A stretch of DNA of 64,000 nt, taken from Tomocerus qinae. Its lineage: Eukaryota; Arthropoda; Collembola; Entomobryomorpha; Tomoceridae. The number at the start of each line of letters is the position of its first letter. The first letter of the stretch is position 1. The notes below the pieces were generated by a model, which was given only the letters and a program-made list of their open reading frames with translations, made no database searches and had not been told where the DNA came from. The stretch spans positions 15,066,001-15,130,000 of the forward strand of contig CM034546.1 in the NCBI GenBank assembly GCA_020055645.1. The letters are read 5' to 3'. Of this stretch, positions 31,749 to 43,493 are shown piece by piece. A program made the position numbers and the translations under genes.

Positions 31749-33717
31749 ATGTCCCCTACAATGATTAAAACTACAATATATAAAATTTGGTTTTTCGTTT
31801 TGGTTTTAACAAATACTCTGAAAACTGCGAGTTGCATAAAAAATTTATCACATTTCCAAAACTGCAATTTTCATCTTATAAAATTCAAAAATTCAACTTG
31901 GAACGAATTGTTTTTGTCAGCCAACCAAAATGGACAGCCGTGGATTATTGCAACATTTGATTATAAACAGTCTGCATTCAATGAATACTATCATAGACCT
32001 ACATATTTTTCAAACAACAATTGTAGTGTGAATATTCTTATGGAACCTGATGATAGCTTTAATAAATTTTACCAATATTTTTGGGACGAAATAAATCGCC
32101 GTAGTTCAATGTTTATTATTGTTTTGGACAAAAGCCAAGAGGAAATATATCGAAACAAATATGGACGGTATTATCAACAAAGTTTTGCATTTGAATCTGT
32201 CCGAGCTGTAATTTTCATCGTAGTCGAAAGTGCACTCAGATATTCGGTTTTTTCCGTGCAACTTTACGAAAGATCAAAGCCATAGTGGATTCCAGTTGGA
32301 AGAAAAATTCTGGAAAGTGAATGGACGAATATATGGGATCATTTAAATGGACATTTTCATGAGCAAGAGATTGCTTTCGTCGATGGATCAGATATATCCA
32401 GTACTCCTCCCATGCCTTCAAGAAAATTCTGCGTCCATTCTACATACAGAATAATAACGGCCAATGATTTTTGTGAAAGTAAACATATAACAGCTGAGAT
32501 AATGGCTCAAAAATTTAATTTTTCAACCAGTTACATAAAATTCAAACCATTCAATGTTAAACCTCACACCGCAATTTACATGGAGCATTGGTATGCGGAA
32601 GTTTATGAAAAACATCTCAATAAGGAAGTATTTGTTTCAAAATACAGTAACCGAATCCCCGTTCACCGTGAAGCTAAAAATCTTTATCTCGGTGTTCCTT
32701 TAACAATTTTTTTTCCAAGATACGTTTGATAAATATTGTTGGACTTCAATATTTTGCCTTACTACATTGGCTTACTACTTGATTGTATCACTTCAGCTTA
32801 AGCCTACAATTTCTGTATTCAATAAAATGGAATTAGTTTTGATTTCGACTGTAGTTATTCTTGTGGGCCAGCCTCCGTTAATCAAAAGAAAAACATTTCT
32901 CCATTTGATGATCATATTGACTGCTTTTTTGCTGAAATGCCATTATGAAACATTGGTAACCAGTAATGTCATTGCACCTCCGGAGAGAAAAGGATTTACT
33001 AATTTTGAAGAGCTTATAAAAAACGGTTACAGGCTACTGCATATGATTGACGAAACCGGAAACATTGAAAATAATAGTTTTGATTTTTTGAAGAAATATA
33101 ATCTTATTGATGGACAGAACTCTAGCATTTACATCTATGATATGAGAATATTGGAAGAGAAGAATCTCACAAATGGATGGAATCCAATACTTGCGAAGTT
33201 GTTAGATGACAGCTCATCGAAGCTAATTTTTTTACATTTTCAAGAATTAGTTGACGAATACATATACATGTACCTGCGTGAAGCTTCCCCGCGTGTAGTG
33301 TGCATGACCACAAAAGAAAGTGCAGAAAGTGTTCCCTTGTCCTGGTCTTTTGTGGGTGACTTCAGACATTCATTTCTAGCGTTTCTTCGGCGGCTGACAC
33401 AAGGAGGATTTATGCAGATGTGGGAAGACCACACTTTATTTAGTAGAAAGTTTACTTTAAATAAAATTATCAGCAAAATCAAATTTGAAGAATCCAAACC
33501 TCAAGCTATTGGCCTTAGTATGAAGATTCACTTCATTTTTTATGTTTTGATTTTTCTTAGTTCCTTATCAACAATGGTTTTTATACTAGAACTTTTTTGG
33601 GATAAAAAAAAGTGGTTATACCAATTTATAAGTGGCAAATACTTTGTTTGCTTGAAGAGATTTTATAAGCTACTAGAATTGCGTAGATGTCTAGCAAAAA
33701 ACATTTTTATAAAATAA
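31749..33717 (+). pseudogene. divergent ionotropic-receptor-like gene with one stop and one frameshift
   Basis: From ATG 31749 a signal-peptide-like leader (hydrophobic to about residue 26) starts a frame interrupted by TAG at 32283-32285 and then continuing in the same phase to 32729. The rest (to 33717) is in the +1 frame. The switch lies in the run of nine T at 32706-32714, so a single-base length change explains it. The shifted frame carries a membrane helix (about 32750-32810), two more hydrophobic segments to about 32940, a V-T-S-N-V-I-A-P-P-E block in the position of the post-M3 linker, an S2-like region, and a last helix at about 33530-33600. The total is about 655 codons, shorter than the 13204 family. 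Only two lesions means loss was recent; assembly error is possible for the T run. Confidence 0.7.
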
Positions 33718-33785
33718 CATCCTTTTAAGTAGGGCACAATTAAATTTATTAGCTTTTCATGCAAAAAATGTCTTCTACAACCATT

Positions 33786-34160
33786 TTTGGTCCAATTCAA
33801 TCCAATTCGATCAAATACCGTTAAAATTGATCCACTTCAGTCCAATTCGATCCACTTCAGTCCATTTCGGTCCATCTCAGTCCAATTCGGTCCAATAAAG
33901 TCCAATTCGGTCCAATAAAGTCCAATTCGGTCCAATAAAGTCTAATAAAGTCCAAGTCGGTCCAATAAAGTGTCCAATTCGGTCCAATAGAGTCCAATAA
34001 ATATCCAATTCGGTCCAATAGAGTCCAATAAATATCCAATTCGGTCCAATAGAGTCCAATAAATATCCAATTCGGTCCAATAGAGTCCAATAAATATCCA
34101 ATTCGGTCCAATAGAGTCCAATTCGGTCCAATAAAGTCCAATTCGGTCCAATTCAGTCCT
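33786..34160. repeat. higher-order satellite built from a TCCAATTCGG word
   Basis: About 375 bp of tandem units. A 20-bp unit (TCCAATTCGGTCCAATAAAG) recurs at both ends, and a 31-bp variant repeats four times in the middle; the left edge is more diverged. The minus strand is open in three overlapping frames simply because the unit lacks stops there. Starts about 70 bp after the broken receptor. Confidence 0.9.
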
Positions 34161-34859
34161 TACTTTGAAAAATGCTCATATGCTACCCATAGCAGTGAAA
34201 TTTATAGTTTTATACAGTGTCCTACCAGCCATAGATAAATAGATATATAGATAGGTAGGTAAATCTATTGCTTTATCTCAGTCTGTAGTTACAATATAGA
34301 GATTTACTTATGCGTTTCATACAATCTGTAACCAAAAATGCAGGAAAACGTTTGCTACAGACTCGCGACAAGTCGTGATTGGTAAACGTTGACTATGAAG
34401 AGCCCCAAATGAAAGAGCATGTCGCTCGCTGCAACTAAGAAACAACAACCTTTAATGCATTGGAAGCAAAAACCACAACGATGCAGAAGCATTTCGTTCA
34501 TCGAAGTGTTAATTATAGTCTTATAGCTACGATTATATTTATTATCATAATCAGCTATCTTTTCTAGTTCATTTTTAATCGCATTAATTGGTCTTTTGTT
34601 CTTGGCTGCAAAGTATGTACATGCAAATGTACATACTTGTACTGTTTACAGATGATCGGGTCACATCACAGTCATACCAATTAATCAAATTTGAATCACT
34701 GAATCAGCTTTAACTGCCTGTGCGACAGTTATGAACCTCCTCGGCCCTTCTAACTTACCGACAGTGTCCATTTGAATAAGGGAATTCTAATGATGTATAC
34801 ATCATCGAGGATCGTCCGAATGACATACATCAAAAACCTATTTGAAAATGTAAGTAGGG
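34161..34859. other. intergenic, nothing recognised
   Basis: No coding sequence. Contains a short GATA/GGTA simple stretch near 34225-34262 and a GATGTATACATC palindrome at about 34792. Confidence 0.4.
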
Positions 34860-36779
34860 AATTGCCTCCTTAAGCTAAAGGCCGCCAGATATCCTCTCAG
34901 ATTTAACTGTCCTTACAGTCCTTATGTAATAAATGTAGTAAGTACGTCCTCTTACTGAATCACTTTCGGCATCATTATCATATTTTCACCGGTCTGCCAA
35001 CGCAGGTATTGCACTCATCCTTGCCTATAACTTATTACTAATACATACTTGCCTTACTGATGTGTCCTGATGGGGCCACGAAATAATTTATAAAACCTTG
35101 CAGTCACCTGTTCGTTTGGGTTTTCCAACAGCAAGTAGTTTGTGTGCTAAGGAATGATGGTCTCGAATTAATGACTCATCAATAATACCTACTGACCTTA
35201 CTTATATATAACGTATATATAATGTCATAGTTGGTTTGTGCACACGAAATAAATATTAAACCTTGCAGTCGCCTGATTGCTGTAGTTATTGCCTATCACA
35301 TGTCGTGTTAGTATTAGTGGCAGCGAAATAATGTATAAAAACTTTAAGTCACAGTCACATGTTAGTTAGCCTTTTCACCAGCAAATGTGTTTTGATATAT
35401 AACATTCACATGAATATTTTATTAGATTAATTTTATTTTACTTCTCAATTTTGTCTAGAGGGTAAGGAGAACTGTGCATTTAGTAATAAACGAAATTTTC
35501 CCTAATTGGCATGCACTATTTGGCATAAGTTTCTTTTCCAGAGACACATTTTGGCATACTTTATTGGCATAAACAAACAATTAGTCATAATACTTAATCA
35601 CAAAGTGGGTATTTTGCAATGTCAACGGAAATAATGAATTTAGTCATCGATATTTGGAAAATACTCAGGGGAACTTGGGTTTGGGAGAAACTTTGGGGGA
35701 AATGGCATTCCATCGTCTTTAAATATAACAAACCTAATCTAATAACCTGTCAATTGTTTATTTTAATAGGTTAGGTTTTCTATATCCCCAAAATATGAAA
35801 TTTCCAATAATTATTCCGATGATACTAACTACTGTTTCGCAATTTTATTTTTAATTTTTGAAAAATCTGAAATCAATTTCTGAAATTAAACGAACAACTA
35901 GAGAGAGGAAGAAAAGAGGAACTAGAACTTTTTGGAACCATTCTTATCTGCGATCAACAACATATTGGAATATTAATTTATAGCGTAAGCATAACATAGA
36001 ATTCCATACCTCATAACTTACCCTACTTTACCATTCTATAGATGTAGTAGTTTATGCTAAAAAGTGGAACATTCCTTTATGCCAAAAGGTGATCTTTTAA
36101 ATTTTATGCCAAAAAATGAATGCCAATTAGAGGTAGGAAACTATGCATACATACTGAAAAATTACATTCCGCCTCTACTGTGTTCTTTAGAATTAGACCA
36201 GAAGAGACTCTTCTTGATTTCATTGTCTATACTCCATAAATCATCCTATTTGACTTTAAAGTTTAGTTTAAATCAGTCGAAAATTATCTTGGCTCTTTGC
36301 ATTGAGGTTTGCTAGTTTAGAGTTTGTTATTTCGCAGTAATAAATATCTGGTGTTTTAATAAATGGAAACAAGAAGAAATTGTTTAAAACCTGCGTTAAT
36401 GGATAGTTAACTTTAAATTACCTTTTAGAAGACAGTGTACCTATATATAGGTCGGTATTGGAATCATTTATTCATAACGGTGCATAAAATTTAAAGGAAA
36501 GTTAATCTGGCAATTTATTAGAAAACTTAAAATATCAGCGCAGTTTTATTACGTTGTAAAACTACTAAAACTATTTTCCAAATTGGAGGATAGATGATTA
36601 TGATTACACATAAAAGTGGAATCTGTAGAATCCCATCTGTGGTATTGGAAATATTTATACACTTCCGTGAAGAAAATTGATATAAAGTTTTACTATGAAG
36701 TTTAACTTACAAAACATTTCCCAAATTGGTTGAAGGTTGAGTACACATAAGTTGAATTTGAAGAATCTATCAAGACACG
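34860..36779 (+). repeat. duplicated 5' flank of gustatory-receptor-like gene 1
   Basis: Blocks of this stretch recur, in the same order, before gene 2 (48890-50607) and in part before gene 3 (54690-55519). They include CTTTCGGCATCATTA / TATTTTCACCGG near 34965, TACTGACCTTA near 35190, CCTATCACATGTCGT near 35290 and a TTAGAATTAGACCA block near 36190. The flank was therefore duplicated with the gene. The 83-codon frame at 36064 is not conserved in the other flanks and is treated as non-coding. Confidence 0.75.
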
Positions 36780-38311
36780 ATGTTATCAGAGTTAATGAAG
36801 GATGCAATATTTTTTTATTTCAATACATTCCAAGCCTGTGGAATGATCCCGTTCGGAGCGAAAAGAAATCCTCTTACTGTACATTTAACCAAAAACAGGA
36901 AAAAGGTATTCACTTGGGCAACCGGAGCAGTTTTGAACTTCTGCGTCTCTATATTTTTTGGGGGGTATCCATTGTACATGGCAGCAATTTCTTCACCGCT
37001 ACCAATACCAAATGCAATGATATTTTTCTGTATGTCTACGTTCACTCTCCTCTCCACGGCAACTAACTGCACATTTCTCTTGGTGGGTCTACATACGGTG
37101 ACAGAACTCAGCAACCGAATCCTTAAAGTCGACCAAAAGTGCGAAGGTTAGTTTAAAATAGGTCATAAGTAAGTACGTGGTTAAACATAAGAATTGTGTA
37201 TGAATTTAAAGAACGGCTTTATTTGAAATTTATTTGAATGATGGAGTTTGAATTTTGAAACGGATCGCAGAACCCCTGGGGAAATATTCTCATTCAATTT
37301 AAAAATAATAAGACACCTCCGTGGAGTGTGTCCTGAGGAAAGGGGGCGGTGTATCAAATTGTAAAGAAACTGTTTTTCACATTCCACTTTCTGCATATAG
37401 GGTAACATTTATTGAGATTCAATATCCAATCACAAATTATTTTTCATACACATCTCTTAAATTCATACACAATTCTTTTTCTGCTTTAAATCAAGCTATT
37501 TCAAAAACATGGTTAAAAATGAACGTTTTCATTATTTGTAGAAGCGGAAAAGGCTTTCGGATCATCAAGACCTAAAAGACCGAGGGGGTGGAACTTGACC
37601 GAAACAATCATTTTGGCAATCTTGCCACTGGAAATATTGATTGCTGCCACAGTGTCAATTTATGCAATATTTTCAAGGGAGTCCCTCAGCCGGAAGTATC
37701 TTTTAAAAAACGAGTTCACCGCTCTGGAGGTCGTCAAAAGGCTCATCGTTGGTTCGTCCATATTCTATCTGTCCATGACTTTCGTGGCTCCTGCAACATT
37801 TGTGTTGCAACTAGGGTGTATCTACCTTCAATTCACAAGTTACTGGCTGAAATACATTGAAAACATCTCCGAAAATGTCATTCATCTATCATTCAAGCTA
37901 TACAACTCATTGCAGATCCTTCAAATCGATGTCAACTATTTTTGCATAATTCTCATTCCCCTTCTACTCGTTGTGGATCAAGTTCTTTGCGTTATCTCGA
38001 TTTATGGGTCGATGAAGCTGAAAAGCCAAATGGGAATGCCAGCATATCTCTTCATGCCGTTGATGACGTTTATACTGCTCATCTTGAATGTATTTCTACT
38101 GCAACAGGCCTCACTAATGCATACTCTATCGTCCCAGTTCTTGGCAGCCAAAAGAGTTCACAAAGATCCGCTTATTCGACGAATGGCTAAATCAAGGAAA
38201 CCGATAGCTGTGGAAATAGGGCGATATGGGTACGTCGATAAAGGATTCTTTATCACCTTCATGGCGTTTCTTGTTGACAACGTCATCAGCGTATTGCTGT
38301 CGTTAAGATAG
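36780..38311 (+). CDS. gustatory-receptor-like seven-helix protein 1 (two exons)
   Basis: Exon 1 is 36780-37146 and exon 2 is 37542-38311, with a 395-bp intron (GTTAGT...TGTAG) in phase 1; spliced length is 378 residues. The same exon lengths (367 and 770 nt) in gene 2 confirm the model. Hydrophobic segments: two in exon 1 (about residues 44-66 and 78-102) and five in exon 2, ending in a K-G-F-F-I-T-F segment and a last helix at the extreme C terminus. Length, seven helices and the conserved C-terminal helix fit the arthropod gustatory/odorant receptor superfamily (7tm_7/7tm_6). These are ligand-gated cation channels of sensory neurons. The TYhhhhhQF signature is not seen, so assignment to Gr is by architecture. 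AATAAA sites lie at about 38360 and 38378. Confidence 0.65.
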
Positions 38312-39021
38312 ATCACTCTCCTGTAAGTTTCATAACCTACACCCATAATCTTAAATAGTAAATAAAAATTATTGCTTTAATAAAGTAGAAATGAACAAAA
38401 CCACCATTTTATTTTTCAACAAGCCAGAGTAAAATCCTCGGATCGAATAAAAATAACCGCTTCTATTATCCCTGTTTTAAGTAATCACTACTATTAGATA
38501 AACGGCAAAAGTCAGTCACGTGACAATTCCGTTTGTATGTTTGTACTTCCGTGTGTTGATTTGCCGTAATTCTAAAACGCAGCCAAGTACATAATAACGC
38601 GCATAATGAGGCAAATTCCAACATGTCCAAAGCAGAACAATTGGTGGCACTATACACAATTATGCACTGCGCGGTCTATAGTCTCCTATGACTTACAAGG
38701 CACAAAAAATTTATAAACAGGAACAATGCATGCATTCTGTATAAAAAAATTCCAGGTTTCAGTGCACTGAAGGTTTCTATTACTTCATGTGCGGGAAAAT
38801 TCAATTTGACCATTTACATTGATGTTTTAAATTTTGAATTGGTTTAATAAAAGTTAGATTCACAAAAAAGTGAGTCAGTTTTCTATTCTGTAAAGCAAAT
38901 TTTGTACCGTTTAAGGCAGTGGTGCAGATTTTAAAAAACTGTTTTTGCCACAAGTAGGGACGCTGCTAGGTAACCAGCAAAAATTATCATAGAGGGTGAA
39001 TGGGAATCGCGAAAATTCGTA
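38312..39021. other. 3' flank of receptor gene 1, nothing else recognised
   Basis: Holds the polyadenylation signals near 38360-38385. The remainder shows no coding sequence or repeat structure. Confidence 0.4.
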
Positions 39022-39357
39022 CTTTTTTGGGAATGTCCTAAAGGATCTGAGATTACTGGTCCTACATCCATGTATTAAGTGTAAAAAAGATTCTTCAAAA
39101 CTTATTCTAGAGGTTATACTTTGAAAACTTCACATTTTTGTCTCCGGCTTGAAGATATCATCGTTTGAAACTTGAAATTGATACATATTTCTGCGTATTT
39201 ACATTTTGTGATCCGTGTATCTTCCAATCAAAGACAAAATTGTGAAATTTTTAAAATATAACACTCTAGAATAAGTTCCGATGAATCTTTATTGAATTTA
39301 CTTTATGGGTGTTAGATCAGTAATCTCGGATCCTTTAGCACTTTCCCAAAAAAAGTT
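39022..39357. repeat. fold-back (MITE-like) inverted repeat, arms of about 120-150 bp
   Basis: The left end (TTTTTTGGGAATGTCCTAAAG) and right end are imperfect inverted copies. Matching also holds further in: a GATTCTTC ... TTATTCTAGAG block at about 39090-39112 pairs with CTCTAGAATAAG at 39268-39279. Divergence between arms indicates an old insertion. TSD not resolved. Confidence 0.65.
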
Positions 39358-40175
39358 AATGAGGATAATGAGGAATATGATAGTCAAGAGATCATTTACG
39401 TTTGTATGCGCCAGGACTTTAAGCTCCCGGTACCTCAGATTTGGAAATCTCTGATGATCATCAAAATACATGTAAAAATTGATTTACAACTATTGGAATT
39501 CTGTCTAAAGTTCTTAATCGATTTTCTTGTGTGGTAAATTTTTGGAATCCTGAATATAATGTCGACCATCACAATGTATAAAATATACGATATACCATAT
39601 ACGGTATAATAGTATGCTCAATTAGTTACTCCAATAGTCAAAAAATATTCTAAAATTTCATCTTATTACTACTTATAGGGTCAATAGACATGGAAAAAAT
39701 TTTATTCCAGTGCAACAGGCCCCGCGCACTGGACAATTTCCACACTTTAGCTCCGCCAATTAGCAAGGCCCCCGAATGGATCGTGAAATTCTATTGGCTG
39801 AGAACACGTAAGCTCCTCCTACTTTGGGGGCGGGGCGAGGACCGATTTCCACAGCAACCATGCAGGTTGCAAGAGATTTTCGGTACCTGAGTCATTGTGT
39901 TTGTATTAAAATAGCATATTGACGATCGGTAACATACTCTGGCCACCCACTAGGGTCAGATTTTTAACCTGGGGTATAAGGTAACGTTACTTTGAGAGGG
40001 GCGCTGCACCCCCTCCACCACTGGATACGTGCAAGCACGCACGCACGTTCAAATTTTACTCTTTTTCGAGTACGAGTAAACTAAAAGTAAACCTACAGCA
40101 AGCCGTAACAGAAGCTCGCCTGAGTAAGGGCGACCAATGGGCACATTTTTGGTAGAATGATATTAGAAATAGGAT
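39358..40175. other. intergenic, nothing recognised
   Basis: No gene. A slightly GC-richer patch at 39700-39880 has a 66-codon frame without recognisable features. Confidence 0.4.
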
Positions 40176-40367
40176 TGATTACCAAGCACGTATCCAGTAG
40201 GGGTGGAGGGGGGGCCAGCGCCCACTAAATCTGAGAAAAAGAGGATTTTTCCCAAAAATTGAAAAAAAATTTCGCACTTCGCGCGAATGTTTTATTTTAT
40301 TATTTTTAACATCATTTTTGGTTGCCCCCCCTTGACCAAATTTCTAGATACATATCTGCTGATTACT
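40176..40367. mobile_element. 176-bp G-run MITE, second copy
   Basis: The element at 40184-40359 starts AAGCACGTATCCAG and ends CTAGATACATATCTGC, with flanks TGATTACC and TGATTACT (7 of 8 identical). Interior G-run, C-run and TTCGCGCGAA core match the 11858 copy. Confidence 0.75.
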
Positions 40368-40459
40368 AAATTCTACAGTAATTCAAGTTAGATCAATATT
40401 GATCATAATTGACTATCAAAATCAAAAAGTTTTAAAATAAGTTATATTTGACTATCAAA

Positions 40460-40770
40460 ATAAATCTTAAATTTGGTAGGAACGGAGTGAAATATTTTCC
40501 GCAAACAATTTATAGGAAACGCTATTGAACTTTTTAACACCCATTTTCTACTTAAAATGAAACAAAGTGAGCGCGCGGTAACTCAGCAATCATTGGACCG
40601 ATTTGTCCCATAATCAATAGGGATCTTCAGTGGTCCATATAGGCATCATTTTTGCCAAGTTTGGTCAATATCCGTCTTTGCATTCGAAAGTTATAGTGGG
40701 GACAGAAGGACGGACGTACGGACAGACTGTGGGGTCTATAACCTCGCTTCCTCAGGCGATGAGCTAAAAT
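40460..40770. repeat. interspersed repeat (GTGAGCGCGCGGT / ACGGACGGAC family), copy 1
   Basis: Matches 57967-58285 in order: a GGAGTGAAAT start, ATTGAACTTTTTAA, GTGAGCGCGCGGTA, AATCAATAGGGATC, GCCAAGTTTGGT, GCATTCGAAAGTTAT, a GGACGGACG cluster and a GGCGA(t)GAGCTAAAA end. It has no coding capacity. The class is unknown; I saw no inverted ends. Confidence 0.7.
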
Positions 40771-41339
40771 TACAATAAAAAACACTCAATTTTCTAATTC
40801 ATCGCTTGACGCCACATTGCTAATTAACGCTAACTTGGCCAGTGCATTGTCCATTGATGGCAGTGTGTATAATGGTGATTAAAAGTATCCGAATCAAAAA
40901 ATAAATGTGGTGTGGTGGGTAACTGGAGTAATGTGCCAATATCCAAATTCTCTTTCTAAACAAAAGTTTTACCCTACTAGGCCGTACTAAGGCGAAGTTT
41001 TGGAATATTTTTTGACTATATCAATGTAACGTAAAATCTGTACCTCTTCTGGCTCTGGCCCACCTAATGAGAAAGCATGAAAAGGTCAATTGGAATTAAC
41101 ATAAAATCTATGTATCTGAAAGACATTCTACCCATCGTACAATATTGCTCCGGAATACACACTAGATTTATTTATAACAGGACTTGGGTCCTGTGACTGG
41201 TACATTATATTAGTGATGAACCCAATTGAATACCGATGTAATTGGCCTACTAGAAACCATAATTCTTACAAAATTGTTTGTAGATGCACTAGCCCCATGT
41301 ACTACAGGACCTGGGTCCTGTGACCGCCTAGTAAGTAAT

Positions 41340-41830
41340 AGTTTTGTTTGTAGAATGTAATGGTTTTCAAGCTTTTATAAGTAATTCTAATTTTAAATAA
41401 AAAAGACTCAGAGGAACATTAAGCACTCATTTATCTAAACTGTGCAATAAGGTAAAAGTCATTATGAAAAGTACTTTAAAGCTTAATAAAATAAAATTGT
41501 AGTAAAACCTGTTAAAATCGGGAAATACCAGTGGATCTAATTTTCTTGATGACCAACTTAATTCCCAGAAAAAATTGAATCCAGACTAGCACTGTCCATC
41601 TACATAGAATACTTATTAAATTAAACATTAAAAGGGTTGAACTATAAATTAAATTGGTAAATAAATTGTTCTTGTAAATTGTTCTTTAATATTGTAGCAG
41701 CAAGTATTTTATAAAAGGAGAAGAGATGCTGATGCTAAAAATTGCACTCCTCCTTTACTATGTTTAATAGTGCATAGTCAGACTACAAGAGGCTTATTTT
41801 CTATTCTTTGAATACAAAACCATTGAACTT
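41340..41830. repeat. downstream module shared with receptor gene 3
   Basis: This roughly 490-bp block matches 57409-57860 closely (for example GTAGTAAAACCTGTTAAAA, ATTTTCTTGATGACCAACTT, AAAAGGGTTGAACT and the GAGACTACAAGAGG region). A shorter part matches 51880-51970 after gene 2. The end of the block (AAAATTGCACTCC ... TTACTATGTT ... CAAGAGGC) also resembles a block found upstream of all three receptor genes. Confidence 0.75.
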
Positions 41831-42081
41831 AAACATAAGGAAAGCAATGTCTTAGTAAAATGCCCACGTAAAATTGGAACTATATAAAAAACGAAGCACA
41901 CATACACTACTTAACTATTAAGTGCACCAAATTGAACTCGAAGTCTAACTTATTGACGGTATTGAGTTAGTAAAACTATGGAGGCATTTTTTAGCATTCC
42001 TGAGTGTATGATTTAGACTAAATAAATGGTTTTATTTCTGTATAAAAGGCAGGTAAATAAAAATCAATAAGCAGTGACACA

Positions 42082-42365
42082 AATGTACTCAGAGTTAAGT
42101 TTTAGCCGGCTAAAACTACATTTGCCCACCCACCCGGGTAAAAGGGGCAAAGTGGGTAGTGGGCAAAAGGGGCAAAAGTACCTGATATTCAAACTTTTGC
42201 ACCAATTTTTACATCCTTTATTGTATCTATTAGCCCCATTTTGACTTTTGCCCACTTTTACCCCTTTTGCCCACTAGCCACCTATCAATTTACCCGCCCA
42301 CTAGCCACTTTTGCCCCCGAGCTACCTAGCCACTACCCACCGGCTAGTTGAACTCTGAATGTACT
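42082..42365. mobile_element. 268-bp hAT-like MITE with 8-bp TSD
   Basis: The element at 42090-42357 begins CAGAGTTAAGTTTTAGCCGG and ends with the matching CCGGCTAGTTGAACTCTG. The perfect 8-bp duplication AATGTACT lies at 42082-42089 and 42358-42365. The interior consists of repeats of TTTTGCCCAC and CACTAGCCAC words. CA...TG ends with 8-bp TSDs are hAT-like. A truncated relative is at about 12316. Confidence 0.85.
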
Positions 42366-43493
42366 TATCGATAATTAATTTAGGGTTTGACGTTTTATAG
42401 TGGAGTATATTATCGATGTAATTTAACCTAACCAAAACCAACCATGGAAATATAATAGAACTTAGTACCTTATTAGCTCCGACTATAAGCCATAAACACA
42501 ATAAACATACTAATAGCTATGCGCTAATCTCGCATAAAGCCTTTCCCCCATTCCACTCCAATTAATTACCCCGAACCTAAGAACAATTTTTAATGCTTTC
42601 ATAATTTTTGCCCCAAAACCGCAATAAAATAAAGAAATAAGAAAATAGCTTATGCTGCATTTTTAATTACCACCATCTCAAAAGAGAGGCATGTTAAGAT
42701 ATATTCCAAGAAGGAGGACCAGAAGCCTTAAACATTTGTAAAACAGTAGTACTTATTTAATTGAATACCGTCCCTTAAGGATAGAAAAGGCCTCTGTCCT
42801 AATTCAGACTGGTACAGGAAAAAGCCAATATAGACTTTTTGTTTCTCGAAACATAATCGCTGTGAAATCGAAATGATTTTCGCGCACATTTGATACATTT
42901 TATACATAGGCATTTACAGCTGTAGCCACATGGTTATGATAAATAAAATATAGTACTAAGGAAACAAACTGCAAAATTTGCGCGAAAAGCCTACCGATTT
43001 CACAGCGATTATATTTCCAGTAATCCTTTTACAGCTGTATGTACAAAAAGGTTATCGGGGCACTGTAAGAATAATAACGCCAATTATTCCTATTGTGCCC
43101 AGCAGATACACTTTTATATTCAATCGGCACAATTGTGCATTCTATTGACTGGGTTTGCTTATCCTCAAGCAACCGGTAGTAAAATTGCACATTGTTGCTC
43201 GTTGCTAAGCCGCCGTATCTTCGAGGCAGCATTAATAAATATATCTATCTATCTAGTCTATAAGTTCAAAATTTAATATTGTTAATTGGATTCCACATTA
43301 TTGAACCGACCCGATGCAGATGAAGTATAACAGCTAAAAACTTTATTTTTTTCTCTGAAATTTTGTTAGACTTATGTAGAAACTCCTAATATACAATTCA
43401 ACTTCATTATAAATGTGCTTCTTTGACGGTTAACCAATACAGTACAAATACAGACTTCAATACCTACTTTTTCAAATAAATTTAATCTTCACA
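42366..43493. other. intergenic with one inverted repeat and a TATC tail
   Basis: At 42852-42890 and 42976-43013 lie inverted copies of ATAATCGCTGTGAAATCG ... TTTTCGCGC, each next to a TTTACAGCTGTA word, so this is a small MITE-like fold-back. At about 43238-43254 a (TATC)n run could be the tail of a short retroelement on the plus strand. Otherwise this is the 3' flank of the minus-strand gene at 43494. Confidence 0.5.

Noticed and set aside
33857..34151. Three overlapping minus-strand frames rich in G-P-N-W and L-D
   Set aside because: Produced by the TCCAATTCGG satellite, which lacks stops in three frames.
36064..36315. 83-codon frame before receptor gene 1 as an additional exon
   Set aside because: The homologous flanks of genes 2 and 3 do not keep this frame.
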